Source: Limnomonas spitsbergensis (taxonomy: Eukaryota > Chlorophyta > Chlorophyceae > Chlamydomonadales). Taken from it: 64,000 bases of DNA. Each line of letters starts with the position of its first letter. The stretch's first letter is position 1. The notes below the pieces were generated by a model. That model did not search any database. It was not told where the DNA came from and was given only the letters and a program-made list of their open reading frames with translations. The stretch lies in contig JAYJMM010000087.1 of NCBI GenBank assembly GCA_037349105.1, forward strand, positions 372,001-436,000. The letters run 5' to 3'. Shown here in pieces: positions 32,701-44,200 of this stretch. Position numbers and translations under genes: made by a program.

Positions 32701-33683
32701 TATAGCAAGCCTGCATGCATTTAACATGCTTGTCTGTTTGCATGTCATCATGCATACAGGTCCCAGGTCAGCATGGATGCCATGTGGCTCCCATGTAGCA
32801 TGCATGTCTGCATGCTTTTCATGTCGCATGCCTTCAATCATGGCCTCTGTTTGCATGCTTGTGAGGAAGCAACCTTCAAGCAGGACCTCCGCTTGCATGT
32901 TTGTCATGCAGCTGTCGTGTAGCAAGCAGAGCTGTGCCGATTACAGTCTTTACGGTGGCTGCATTGCGCGGCTGAGTTTCGATCACCGTAATTTCCAGGC
33001 AAATTCTGCTACTCATACCCGCAAGAAACCGTAATTACTTGCACAATTTCTGAATTACATCACAATGGCACAGCACAGTGAGCAAGCCTGCCTGCATTTC
33101 AAATGGCTAACTGTCAGCATGTTCAGTATCATGACATCCGGTGTGTAGGACCTGGCTTCCTGTCACATGTCTGCCTGCATGCTTGTCATCAGGCTTGCCA
33201 TGTAGCATGCCTTCATGTGGCATGCCTTCATGTAGCATGCTTCAAATAGAGCCTCAGTGTCCATACATGCCATGCAGCATGCCTGAATGCATGACCATGC
33301 TCGCATGCATGCTTGTCATGTATCATGCCTTCAGCTAGGGCCCCCATGTGTGTGCATGCGTGCCATGTCGCATGCATGCCATGTTTGTCTTCACCCAGGC
33401 AATACCTCGTGTCTCCTGTAGATCCGGCGAGTACCTTCAAGCATGGCCTCGACGTCCAACATCTGGAGGAGAACCCAAAAGACGGGGGGAGCAGTGCCGC
33501 TTGGCTCGCAGGCGCAGTTTTTGCATGGTGGCGGTGCATCAGGCGATATGCGCTGTTAGGCATCGCGCGTGATAGTCGAAACGTCGCTGATACGGGGGTC
33601 ATGCGTCTTACCAGGGGCTTCTTACCTGGGACAATGCGTGTTTGTTGTCCTTTGGAATGGAGTGGTTCGCAGGCTGAGCGCAC
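26544..33683 (-). CDS. FKBP19: FKBP-type peptidyl-prolyl isomerase, thylakoid-lumen type, 6 exons
   Basis: Predicted lumenal immunophilin. Exons in transcript order: 33683-33406, 32582-32442, 31720-31638, 29836-29766, 28235-28131, 26738-26544. They total 873 nt, 290 residues plus stop, with all phases matching. Residues 1-92 are basic and Ser/Ala-rich (plastid transit peptide). R93-R94 opens a Tat-type signal, RRFILASPLALLPWL, ending AGAEA at 110-114. The FKBP domain begins near SGLQYKD (149-155) and includes DWDGYTIGYYGR (173-184), FVLGQDLYIPAFEEAI and IRRIIVPEELGYPDYDW. It ends with MFDIDLKAVVKAKR. The YTIGYYGR signature and C-terminal block resemble plant FKBP19-type proteins. The canonical FKBP12 active-site FD is not conserved in this subgroup, so isomerase activity is uncertain. 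The gene is divergent from kinase 2. Intron 2 uses a GC donor. The exact start codon is the least certain point. Confidence 0.85.
28020..28100 (-). repeat. Downstream decayed copy of FKBP exon 5
   Basis: CAAAATGGCCTCTTAAACGC, GGGGG, GAGGTCCTGACCCAGC repeats the exon 5 donor half (28140-28190), about 115 bp further on in transcript direction. Confidence 0.85.
28131..28235 (-). CDS. FKBP19: FKBP exon 5
   Basis: Acceptor AACCCTCAG|CCC and donor ATGAAG|GTGCGG, 35 residues: PKGSSFNDENKDYLRF, VLGQDLYIPAFEEAISTMK. Phase 0 at both ends. Confidence 0.95.
28348..28435 (+). repeat. Dispersed hairpin repeat B, copy 7 (+)
   Basis: CGAAAGAAAGCTACGCCC, TGTCGGAGGCGTGAGGG, AGGAAACAGCGCAGCCTGG, GCCGAAGCCACATCCGCGCC. 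The cleanest copy in the window. It lies in an FKBP intron. Confidence 0.8.
28530..28690. repeat. About 50-bp minisatellite
   Basis: Three and a half copies of CATGAATTTCCCGCATCAGT, CCAGGTCCCTTCCC and a variable CTTCC run, then GAACAGTC or GAACATTC. Confidence 0.9.
28890..29520 (-). repeat. Downstream decayed copies of FKBP exon 4 donor edge
   Basis: Four diverged copies near 28895, 28990, 29335 and 29488 share ACCTCA or ACCTTGTTCC plus TCGCCTC or CCCCC and AAAGGCCTCC-like blocks with 29761-29795. Each keeps a minus-strand GGTGAG-like or degenerate donor. Confidence 0.65.
29550..29757. repeat. 12-13-bp CAGCTACATCACGT minisatellite
   Basis: Alternating TCAGCTACATCACG and TCAGCTACACTTC units. 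This is the reverse complement of the GTAGCTGAAGTG motif seen at 14460-15240. Confidence 0.85.
29766..29836 (-). CDS. FKBP19: FKBP exon 4
   Basis: Acceptor TCCGCAG|AC and donor AACAAG|GTGAG, 23 full codons: MVTIDWDGYTIGYYGRPFE, ARNK. It carries the subfamily signature YTIGYYGR. Confidence 0.95.
30063..30125. repeat. 11-bp satellite
   Basis: Five to six copies of TTAGAGACCCC within an FKBP intron. Confidence 0.9.
30126..31289. other. FKBP intron 3 interior, no gene recognised
   Basis: The sequence is unlike the surrounding satellites and has short reading frames on both strands that match no family known to me. A block near 30860-30905 (GGGCAAATTCAGCTACT then CGCAAAGGACCGT) resembles 32985-33035. 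Confidence 0.35.
31290..31637 (-). repeat. 63-bp in-frame copies of the FKBP exon 3 donor edge
   Basis: Five-plus tandem copies, exact 63-bp period (donor complements at about 31318, 31381, 31444, 31507, 31570, 31633). Each repeats TACAAGGACTTCCGGGAGG, GTACCGGCGAAGTACCGCAG and GCTGGAG|GTGAGCG. The minus frame stays open through all units, encoding GERGWEYKDFREGTGEVPQA plus G. See findings. Confidence 0.9.
31638..31720 (-). CDS. FKBP19: FKBP exon 3
   Basis: Acceptor TGGCCACAG|G and first donor GCTGGAG|GTGAGC. It encodes YPDYVTTTSGLQYKDFREG, TGEVPQAG. Phases fit both neighbours (2/1 and 1/2). Confidence 0.9.
32020..32360 (-). repeat. Downstream decayed copies of FKBP exon 2
   Basis: Blocks near 32036 (CCTTGTCCCAAAGCGCTTTC, ATGGGCGTGA), 32213 and 32328 (TCTCAGCGCATCCATGGGTG, TTAAGGTGTCCA) match 32465-32505 of the real exon. 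Confidence 0.75.
32442..32582 (-). CDS. FKBP19: FKBP exon 2 (Tat signal), GC donor
   Basis: Acceptor TTTCTCAG|G and donor ATCAG|GCAAGT, a GC-AG intron. Only this donor joins in phase to exon 3 (AG|G, Arg), giving GKARIRYPDY. It encodes RFILASPLALLPWLHVAGAE, AAANKTLDTFTPMDALRDKD. Confidence 0.85.
32640..33360 (-). repeat. GCATGC-rich degenerate copies of FKBP exon 1 donor edge
   Basis: Seven or so blocks such as CCTTCAATCATGGCCTC, CCTTCAAGCAGGACCTCC and CCTTCAGCTAGGGCC resemble ACCTTCAAGCATGGCCTCGA at 33432. They are separated by CATGCATGTC-like sequence. Confidence 0.55.
33406..33683 (-). CDS. FKBP19: FKBP exon 1 (transit peptide)
   Basis: ATG at 33683 and donor ACGAG|GTATTG, which alone gives the phase needed to make the twin arginine with exon 2. 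92 residues, few acidic, many Arg/Ser/Ala/Pro. In-frame ATGs at residues 28 and 41 are alternative starts. Confidence 0.65.
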
Positions 33684-34430
33684 TCTTGGTTAAAATGCAA
33701 GACGCCATCGTGGCATGCGTGTGCCTTGTGGATAAAGGGCGAATCGATTGTCAGATTTGACGATGAAATGGTTTTTTTGTTGAGTCGTCGCTCCTGGCCG
33801 ACTGCGAAGGACGTGGAGCATGGTGGCCCGCCCCTGACGTGGCAGGCATTCAGCTACTGCCTACTATCCATGGGTGCCGTACATGGCCGAGACCTGGCGA
33901 GAAGGCTGGTTCGGCAGCATGGGAGATTAAGGGGGCACCGAACATACCTACATTTAACCGGGTTCCGAAGTGCATAAGGGCCTCGTGTGTGGCACGTTCT
34001 ATATGTTAAACCAGCCGATCTTCCGTACATCTTGGATCTAATTTTTTCAGCGTGTACGCATCCGCCCGATACAGGTTTTTGGAAGGTTCAGGCGGTGCAA
34101 ATCGGAGGCACAGAAGCAGTTGGAGAACGCTGAACTGATCAAGTCAACACCCAAGCTGCAACGTCAGCTGGTGTACAAGCTATTTCTTCTTCGTTCTTCA
34201 TCTCAAATCACTGAATCACTTGAATCTGCTCATCAAAGGAGCCAGCACGGTTCCCTTGGGTCAACCACCCGCACCCGGTCAACTACGAGAGCGTGCGTGA
34301 TTGGGCGCTTGCGATAACGATAGCACAAACCTCGACGATCAGACAACGAAGAGGATTGGGATACTGAAGCCAGTGGCACAATCAGCCCTAGCGGGTTGAG
34401 AAAAAAAACAGGTCTGGGAGGGACGTTATA
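33684..34430. promoter_or_regulatory. Divergent intergenic region of FKBP and kinase 2
   Basis: 747 bp separate the two predicted start codons, which point away from each other, so both promoters and 5' leaders should lie here. No TATA box or known element could be assigned with confidence. Confidence 0.45.
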
Positions 34431-35291
34431 ATGTTCCGCTGGCCGCTCTTTCAGCGCGGGACCTCTCTGGGGGGAGGCTCCTCCTCTAGCCACAATGACG
34501 TAGAATACCTCCCGGAGCACCAGCCAGACATAGAGACCCCGGAGGCCAGCGGCAACAGCCGGCCGTTCATGTCCCGTCTCTTCGACAGCCGGCCCATCAC
34601 CGCACTCATCATGCCCGGCTGTAGGCGGCAGCACCGCACCATCTCTGACAACGGGCATCCCTTCCACCCGGCAGACGTCAATGAGATGGAGCGGGGCGGG
34701 GCCAGAAAATCAGACAGCTCTACCAAGGGCAGCCATGCCCGCGGCATCACTGCATGGGATCCAAGCACAAAGCCAGCCGCGTCAGTCACCATCCATGAGG
34801 AAGCAACTGCAGCAGTCTATCAGGTCAAGTTGCACAAGGCGCACGCAGTAGCAGCAGTTAGCCCACTGCCGCCGCCGCCGCCGCGGCACCAGCCGGCGCC
34901 GCCCGCCTACCCCAGGCCGCCGCGCCCTGCCGCCCCATGCACCACTACCACCGCAGGCACCGCCACGGCAGCGGGGCTCTGGATCCCCCGCCGCCGCAGA
35001 ACCACCTGCGAAGCAGCACCACTGGGAGGCGCAGCCTCCGACCCGGTGGCCGCGCATCAACTCCCGCATTGCGTTCCTGCCGTCGAGGAGGAGGAGCCTC
35101 CGGCACCGCCGCCCTGCCCGCTGCGGCCGTGCCCACCCAGCAGCTCCGGATTGCGGGTGGAGAGTTTCACGTCGGGGACCAACGGCCGGCTCCTGCGGCC
35201 AGGGGTCGGCATCGGCGAAGGCACCATGCGCGAGGCGCGGTACCGCGACCTGAGGTTCATTCATCAGATCGGAGAAGGGGGCTTTGGAAAG
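34431..35291 (+). CDS. Kinase-2 exon 1
   Basis: ATG at 34431; donor GGAAAG|GTGGGG after GEGGFGK. 287 residues. MFRWPLFQRGTSLGGGSSSS opens the protein and REARYRDLRFIHQIGEGGFG closes the exon. Confidence 0.9.
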
Positions 35292-38200
35292 GTGGGGAAG
35301 GGAGGGCAGACATGGAGAGAGGGGGGCGAAAAGGGGCGGAGCGGGGGGGAGTATGGGAGGGGAGGGGGGAAAGAGGCAGGGAGGGGAGAGGATGGGGAGG
35401 AAGAAAAGAGGCGGGTTTATTTTACTTATGCTGTCCCGCTCTTGGTGTATAGCGGCCTGCCGGCCACGGGTGTGGCGCTCCAGTGGCCACCTAGGCGCTC
35501 ACCCATGAGCTGTTGTCTCTAGGCATCCACTGCATGGACCCTGAACCCCAATATTCAATCGTTCCCGCTCAAGGTGTATGAAGGTCACTGGTATGGCGCC
35601 CCAGTGGCCACCTAAGCGGAGTTAGCGCTCACCAATGGGCCGCCACCTCAAGGCATCCACTGAAACCCTGAACCCCAACATTCATTTGTCCCACTCTGGG
35701 TGTATCACGGGCACTGGTGTGGGGCTCCGGTAGCTTTTACAGCGCTCACCGATAGGCTTCTGTCTCCAAGCACAAAATTAAACCTTATCCCTATCAAAAA
35801 CACAAAAGTTAACCCTGAATCCCAACATTCAATCATCCCTCTCTAGGTGTATTATGGACACTGGTGTGGCGCTCCTGTCGCTATCAAGGTTGCATCGGTG
35901 CGCAGCTCTGATAGCGGTGGTGGCGGCGGCTCGGACCACGGTGCAAGGTTGCTGGAGTTTCAACGAGAGGTGAGCAATGCGGTTCCTCTGGTATCACTGT
36001 CTTATATCCAGGTAGCTTTGGCGGGCCGCCGATGTGGCAGCCAGGGGATGGCAGCCAAACTAAGTGTTTCTGTTACGAGTCCACCTTCGGCAGACTGCCC
36101 ATGCGGCTGCCAGGCAGGGATTTTCTCGTGACGGGCCTGCCGTGAACCAAGTGTTCGAGAAAGGCCAAAATGGGGCCATATGCCTTCATCAGGCTGACAG
36201 ACATGTGCCCGTCCGCCCGAGCTGGTCGAGCTGGTCAGCACGACCAGCCCGAGCTGGCCAAGCAGGTCAGCCCGTCAGCCCGAGCTGGTCAGCACGACCC
36301 ATGGCTGGTCATGCATGGGGACCCTGGCCCGATGCTAGGGATTGGACACATGTAGCTGAAAGGCAGCCGAGCCACGCACATAGAAAAGCTTATTAGTGGG
36401 TCATGCGGTCTCGGATCCCGTGCGCCTTTGGCACCCCATGCACACTGAAATGAAGCATGGCACATGGCTCCAGATCGGGCTTTCGTAGAGAAAAGTGAAT
36501 AAAGCAGCGCTATTACCAATTACCATTACAACCTGCTGTCCACTATCAGAATTTTCGTTTCAATGAATCAAAAATCGGTATCAATGTTCCGGTATCACAA
36601 TAACTGTATTGATGTACAATTTTGTGGCACTTGGTCCCCATCCCGGCATTTCCGGCTCTCTGGGGCAGCTAGGCCCAATGACTCAACTACAGCTGGGTTA
36701 AGTGGGTCATAATCTATATATTCTGACCCCTGACCCCCTTGTACAGTTCAGGGTTCAGGAGAGATAGTTACCCCTTAGGGGTCGGTCAGACTGCGTTACG
36801 TTTGATGTTGCGTTTGGCAGTTGCGTTTGGGTTGCGTTTGGATTTAGCGTGAATCTGACGCTAAACTGGTCACACTGCGTTTGGGCAAGACGGCAGGGCA
36901 AGACGATGTCGTGGCACGACATGGTACATTTTTGTGCGAATTCCGTCTCCCAGCGACTCGGGGTTGATATTTCCTTGTATTGTAACATATAAATTGTTCG
37001 TTTCCAGCTTACGATCAAGCTTAAGTTGGAATTTCATGAAAAATCTCAAACGCGAAAACTCACCCCCCCCCCTCCCCCTGCGTTTGCGTTTCGCGTTTGG
37101 GCGCGTTGCGTTTGGCGTTTGGGTAGTGTGACCGGCGTCGCGTTTGCACTTTTTCGTGACGCAACCTCAAACGTAACGCAGTCTGACCGACCTCTGATAT
37201 AGGGCAGGGGTACAGTTCAGGATGACCCAGGGTTCAGGATAATCAAACCCTAACTTAAAACCCTATATTGGGCGGCTGGGCTCAAATGCTCCACTACAGC
37301 TGTTGTTGGGGTTAAGAGTGACATAAACCCTCAACCCTGTCAGTGACGGCTGGGTTTATGGGCTACATGACCTACATATCAGCTGGTTGTATGGTCGAGG
37401 TGGCCAATTGATGGCCTAATCTCTACCCTGATTCCTTCCCTTAACCCAATCTGGGGCGGCAGGGTTCATGGGCTACATAACAGCTGGCAGCTGTTGCCAG
37501 CGTCATTCTTTCAGCAACGAGACCAGCTTTCCTCGACTGCTGCCGAATGCCTGTTAGGGTTTAGGGAAGACCACACCGACTGCTGCCGAATGCCTGTTTG
37601 GGTTTAGGGTTTAGGGTATACCACATCGACTGCTGTCGAATGCCTGTTACGGGTTAGGGTTTAAGGTAGACCACACCGACTGCTGCCAAAGACCTGTTAG
37701 GGTTTAGGGTTTAGGGTCGACCACACCGACTATTGTCGAATGCCTGTTTGGGTTTAGGGTTTAGGGTAGACCTCATTGACTGCTGCCGAATACCTGTTAG
37801 GGGTTAGGGTTTAAGGTATACCACACCGACTGCTGCCGAATGCCTGCTAGGGTTACGGGTAGACCACACTGACTGCTGCTGAATGCCTGTTAGGGTTTAG
37901 GGTTACGGGTAGACCAGACCGACTGCTACCAAAGGCCTGTTAGGGTTTAGGGTTAAGGGTAGACCACAACGACTGCTGCCAAAGGCCTATTAGGGGTTAG
38001 GGATAAGGGCAGACCACACCGACTGCTGTCAAAGGCCCGTTAGGGTTTGGGGTTTAGGGTAGACCACAACGACTGCTGCCAAAGGCCTGATTCTTAAGAC
38101 CTCACCTGGACCGGCCTGCAGCAGGGGGGAGACCAAGCAGAGCATGGCTTGTCACGCACAAGGCCAACTTCCTGAGGCCAGTAGGTCAATGAACTGAAGC

Positions 38201-41200
38201 TGATCGGCTTTTGAGCTGCACAGACAAATCAAAATGCTGACTCAACGGCTGATGCTGGTCTGCTGGCTAGCAGTGCCAGCCATAGGGTTTAGGTCTGTCG
38301 GTGTGAGCAAAACCCTCAGGGCTTGCCTCTGTCTCCGTCTGCTATGCATGCTGTGCCCGCCTTCCACGCAGCTGCCCAGGCCTTTATAATAAGGGTTTTG
38401 GGGGACAAGCCAGGGTTCCGCCTGATCTGTATATTGCCCGCCTATCCAACGATGCAGCCGTTGCTAGGGCCCCCGCAAAATCCGTAAATTTGCCAAATCC
38501 AGCCAAAGCCCCCGCAGCCTTCCCGCAACCTTACCCCTTCACACCTGCCCCCTACCCCAAATCGCCCGACATATACACCCTACCCGCACCTGTCCGCGAC
38601 CCCCACCTACTATCCCGCACCTCCCCACCGCGCCTCCGTACCTCCCCGATCCCACCGTACCTCCCCGATCCCACCGTACCTCCATACCTCACCGCGCCTC
38701 CGTACCTCCCTGCTCCCACCGTACCTCCGTACCTCCCCGCTCCCACCGTACCTCCAAACCTCTCCCCTTCCAATGTACCTCCCCGCTCCCACTCTGCCTC
38801 CGTACCTCCCCGCCCCCACTGTACCTCCATACTTCTCCACTCCCTCCCTTCCTCCCTGCTCCTACCGTACCTCCGCCCCTCCCACCGTACCTCCCCGCAC
38901 CCACAGTACCTCCGTATTCTTCCACTCCCTCTGTAACCCTCCGCTCCCCACCTCCCTCAGTTCTTCCCGGCTCCCTAGGCCACTTTGATAAGGGGCAGTG
39001 GATGGCTGGGGTAGCTTTGAGGCAGGAACTATCTGCCAGCACTGAGTGGGGTGTTGTGCTGGGGCTGGACCTGGGGTTTACGGCGCTGAGGCAGGAACTA
39101 TCCGCCAGCACAGAGTAGGGGTGCTGTGCCTGCTGCTAAAAATCCGCAGACGCTAACATGCTCAGAGTTAAAAGAACAAATGATTGCTATGAACAGAACA
39201 AGGATTCTCCAGTATGTTATAAAACCATCTACCATCCCTGAGTGGGTCTGCCGTTGTCAAGAGAAGCTGCCCCGCTTCCCTTGGAATTTGTAGAGGGTAA
39301 TTTATACAAATGTTCGAATTTTGGAACTAGGTTATCTGCACAGGTGACCAACATGTCCACCATCCATTTGCATGCCAACTTGTTAATTTGATGCCATGTC
39401 ACACTGTGTGGCAATGTGTGACATGTCGTCGCCACACATCTGTACAGGTGACCAACATGTCCACCATCCCTCAGCATGCCAACGTGCTCAAGCTGCTGGC
39501 GGCATGCATGGAGGAGCCTCACATGGCCCTTGTAACAGAGTAGGTCACGCAAAAGTATATGTAGTAGGTGTGTGTGTGTGTGCACGTTTGCATGAGTGTG
39601 TGTGCTACGAGGCCACCATCAGCAGGCTGCCCCGTGGCCGTCTGAGGCCAGATTGGGACCAAACCTATACCGGCCGACAACTGGTTGCCAAAGCAGCCTG
39701 GCTGCCCACAAATGAACCGCCGGCCAGTGGCCGGAGTGTAGCTGACTTGTAGCTGAGTCACGAAAAATGAATACTGTACAGAGGTGACCACCACCTTCTG
39801 AGCTCAGGGTTCAGCGTTCCTTCATGTTCACCCGTTGTGGCCCGTGCCGTAGGTTCTGTTCAATTGGCTTGTTATACGGCATGTTGCACACCCGTTAGGG
39901 CCCCTCAGTCCCTCACATAGGCTTCAACTGCCTGAGCTGCTGGGCTCAGCTTTCTCATGTTTACCCGCTTGGTCCCGTGCTGCAGGTTCTGTTCACGTGG
40001 CTCGTTATACGGCATGCTGCACACCACTCCTGAGGGGCCGTCACACGGGCTGCAGCCACATCAGCTGCTGGGCATCTGGCTTGGCGTCGCTAGGGGCATG
40101 CAGCACCTGCACGCCTGCAGAGTCGTGCACAGGGGTGAGACTCTTGAACACATAATGTGCAGGGATAGAAAGGATAGAAGCAAGGGTTGATTGTGGGGGG
40201 TTATGCTGGGTTTCCGTCCCAATGGCATGCAGCACCTGCATGCCTGCAGAGTCGTGCACAGGGGTGAGACTCGCGAACAAAGAATGCTCGGGGATAGAAG
40301 GGATAGAAGCAAGGGTTGAGTGTGGGGAGGTGCTCAGGGACATTGGATACGGGCCGTTTTGGCCACAAATCTGTATCGTATTGTATCGATACGGTCCACT
40401 ATGTTGCACTGACTGGAAATCCACACTTAGTCCCATATTGGCAAACAAAAAGTATATTACCATACCGTTTCGTATTACCATATTGGCATATACCGTATCC
40501 TGTATTCCAGAGGGTGTTTTCCGGCCCGGTGGCATGTAGTACCCGGGGCATGCCTGCGCGGTGATGCACAGAGGTGTGGAAAGTGTGGAAGGGGGAGGCT
40601 GAGTGCTGCTTGGCATCTGGTTGGGTGGCGTAATGCGACATGGTGCACCTACACACTTGCACAGTGATGCATAGAGGTGTGGAAGATGTGGAAGGGGGTG
40701 GCTGAGTGCGGGGGGTGCTTGCTGGTTGGGTGGCGTAATGCGACATGGAGCACCTACACACTTGCAGAGTTGTGCGCAGTGGTGAGAGGAGGCTGTGGTG
40801 TGCTGGTAGCGAGAACATGGGCTAAGTGGGGGGGGCACTGTGGCAGCTGGCTATAGGTTAGTCAACACCTGCATGCTTACGGGGTTGTCTCCTGAGGTAA
40901 GAGGAGGCGATGGTGTGCTATTAGCAAGCCCATGGGTTGGGACCAGGGTTCGGTATCTGGAACATGGTGGCAAATGTCTCAAGAGTGCCAACCTGCTCTT
41001 GCTCACATCACCGGAGTAGAATTGTAAGGTCCGTAACCACCCTGTATCACACATCCCCCTATTACCCCCTCGGAATCCGGCCCCAGATCTCAGGAGAGCC
41101 AACCTGCTCCTGCTGACGTCACACACCTTCTATTTTTTCTCCAGATCCTGTTCCAGATCTCAAGCGTGCCCACCTGCCCTTGCTGACATCACCCCCTCTC

Positions 41201-44200
41201 TCGTTCCCCTCTGGATCCGGTTCCATATCTCAGGAGATCCAACCTGCTCCTGCTGACGTCACACACCCTCTCTTTCCCCTCTGGATCCGGTTCAAGATCT
41301 CAAGAGTGGTAACCTGCTCCTGCTGACGTCACCCCCCCCCCTCACTTTCCCTCCGGATCCTGTCCCAGATCTCAATAGTGACAACCTGCTCCTACTGATG
41401 CCCCCCCTATCTTTTCCCTCCGGATCCGGTCCTAGATCTCAAGAGTGTCAACCTGCTGCTCCTGCTGACGTCACCCCCCTCTCATTTCCCTCCGGATCCG
41501 GTTCCAGATCTCGAGAGTGACAACCTGCTCCTACTAATGTCACCCCCCCCTCTCTTTCCCTCCGGATCCGGTCCTATATCTCAAGAGTGACAACCTGCTG
41601 CTCCTGCTGATGTCACTCCCTTCTCTTTTCCCTATGGATCCGGTTCCAGATCTCAAGAGTGCCAACCTGCTCCTACTGATGTCACCCCCCCTCTCTTTCC
41701 CTCCGGATCCGGTTCCAGATCTCAAGAGTGCCACACTGCTCCTGCTGAATTACCCCCCCCCCCCTGTCTTTCCTCCGGATCCTGTTCCAGATCTCAAGAG
41801 TGCCAACCTGCTCCTGGATGACGTGGGATCTGTGAAGATCGCCGATTTCGGTTTGTCACGGTTGTACCACTCTGACACGGTGCAGTACGCGATGACGGGG
41901 GCGCTCGGGACTTTCCAGTGGATGGCTCCAGAGGTAAGATAACCAGCGGGGGCAATGGAAGGAGTGTGAGGGGCCGATAACTTTGCTACCATAAGAGCCC
42001 CTCAGTTTACCAGCTGAGTCTCAGGGTACAGGCGTTTAGCTGCTGAGTACTGGGCCTCTCAGTACCAGATAAATAGATAATCCTCTGAGTACCGGTATAT
42101 ACTCGGTGCTGCCCAGCACAATGACTCTGGATGCAAGTTTGTCGCTACCAAGAAATACCTCTGGGTGCTTCCTTGTTGCTGCTGAGCACCAAGCCTCTTA
42201 GTGCACTAGCTGAGTCTGTAATTACAGGCTCGTTGCTGCTGACTAATGAGCATCTCAGAATCGGCATGTGCTCGTTTCTGCTGATGAGTAATGAGACCCT
42301 CAGTTTAACAGCTGAGCCCCAGGGTGTATGCTCGTTGCTGCTGAGTAATGAGCCCCTGGGTATATGCTCGTCGCTGAAAGAAGCAGGGTGGCGGTTAAAT
42401 TTGAATTTGCACATTCTAAAAAGCCAGCGGTACACAGAGAGGGTCAATATCTACTCCTTTGGCATGGTGATTGGATGTGAATTTGAATTGCGTGTGTGCG
42501 TACCGCAGGTTCTGACGAGCCAGCAGTACACATAAAAGGCTGATGTCTACTCCTTTGGCATGGTGATTGGATTTGAGTTTGCGTGTGTGTGTACCGCAGG
42601 TTCTGACAAGCCAGCGGTACACAGAAAAGGCCGATGTCTACTCCTTTGGCATGGTGAGGAACCTTGTTCGTTGCAGGGTGCTTGACCTAGTCGGAACCGA
42701 GGGGAATGGGGGGGGGAAGGGGACAGACAGGTAGGCTGCAACGCAGCATGTGGACAAGGGGCCTGGTGCAGCTAGCCCTGCTCTGCTCGGCAAGTCAAGC
42801 TTCTGTTCCCTTGGGCCCAATAATGTCTGCCTGACAGCATTTGGTGCGCACTCAAATAAATTATGAGTTGTTTCTTGATCGGTAGCAGGCCAGCGGTGCG
42901 CAGCCAGTTTTTTTGATCGGACTTTTGCATGGACAGCCAGTTTGAGTGCTGCACGGATCAGGGTTCAAATTAACAGGGTTTTAATTATCAGGGTTCAAAC
43001 TATCTTGATCATAGGCTCCATCTTTATGTTCAAGGGGATCAACACATCTTTGATGCATCAAATATCTAAAATTTAACTGCGGATGCATCCTGGCGCTTTG
43101 GGACGCACAGCTCTTTGTCTGAGCTGTGCAGGCTGCAGGCAAGGCAAGGGAATGGGTTTCGATTTTTTATGCTGGGAAGTCAAACGGATTTTGTCCAAGT
43201 GTGGAAGACAAGGAGACGCCTCGGTGGGGGAGTTGCAGGGGGTGCCCACGCCCCCCCTGTCTGGGGGATCTGGGGGCACACCTTCCCTGTCTGGGGGATG
43301 TGCGGGCACGCCCCCTCTGTCTGGGGGATCAGGGGGCACGCCCCCCCTGTCTGGGGGATCTGAGGGCATGCCACCCCTGTCTGGGGGATGTGCGGGCACG
43401 CCACCCCTGTCTGGGGGATCTGAGGGCACGCCACCCCTGTCTGGGGGATCTGGGGGCAAGCCCCCCCTGTCTGGGGGATCTGGGGGCACGCCCCCCCTGT
43501 CTGGGGGATCTGAGGGCACGCCACCCCTGTCTGGGGGATCTGGGGGCACGCCCCCCCTGTCTGGGGGATCTGGGGGCATGCCCCCCCTGTCTGGGGGATC
43601 TGGGGGCACGCCCCCCCTGTCTGGGGGATCTGAGGGCACGCCACCCCTGTCTGGGGGATCTGGGGCATGCCACTGGGTGCGGGATGAAGGGCAAGGCCAG
43701 CGCACCACTTGGTGTAGGACGAAAGGCAACCCCCAGGCGCTCAGAAACAGGGCAAGGCTAAGGCTTGGCCACCATCAAACCAGGGGATGGGTTGCATAGT
43801 ACTATTTTTTAGGAGTAGCAAGTTTCAAGGTAAGGATGGCATTGCCACAGTTGCCGAATATTGAAGCCCCCTTGCTCATGGCATCGACAGGTGTCTAGCT
43901 GTTTTGCTCATAACATAAGGTGTCTAGCCGTTATACTCATAACAAATGGATGTGTCTAGCCTTTTCTAGCCTCGAGTGAGCATGAGCACGTAGCGCAAAT
44001 TATGTCCCGAAAGCCCAAGGCATGCAGATTGCATGCGCTCCCTGCATGTGTCCATGCGCATGGCTCATGTGACGCTAAGAATACACGTAAGAGCCCCACA
44101 CGTGTGGACACTTCCTCCACGCACAGGTCATGTGGGAATGTCTGACGCGGCGGTTGCCGTACGAAGGCATGACCGCCATGCAAGCTGGTCTGGGAGTGGC

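Noticed and set aside
33394..33406. Alternative FKBP exon 1 donors (CTGG|GTGAAG and TTGAAG|GTACTC)
   Set aside because: Neither gives the phase needed for the exon 2 frame; only ACGAG|GTATTG does and it restores the twin arginine.
43073..43799. Frames of 211-238 codons with a PLSGGSGG or PPDPPDRGG repeat
   Set aside because: Open on both strands because the 30-bp satellite unit is divisible by three. They lie in the last intron of kinase 2.
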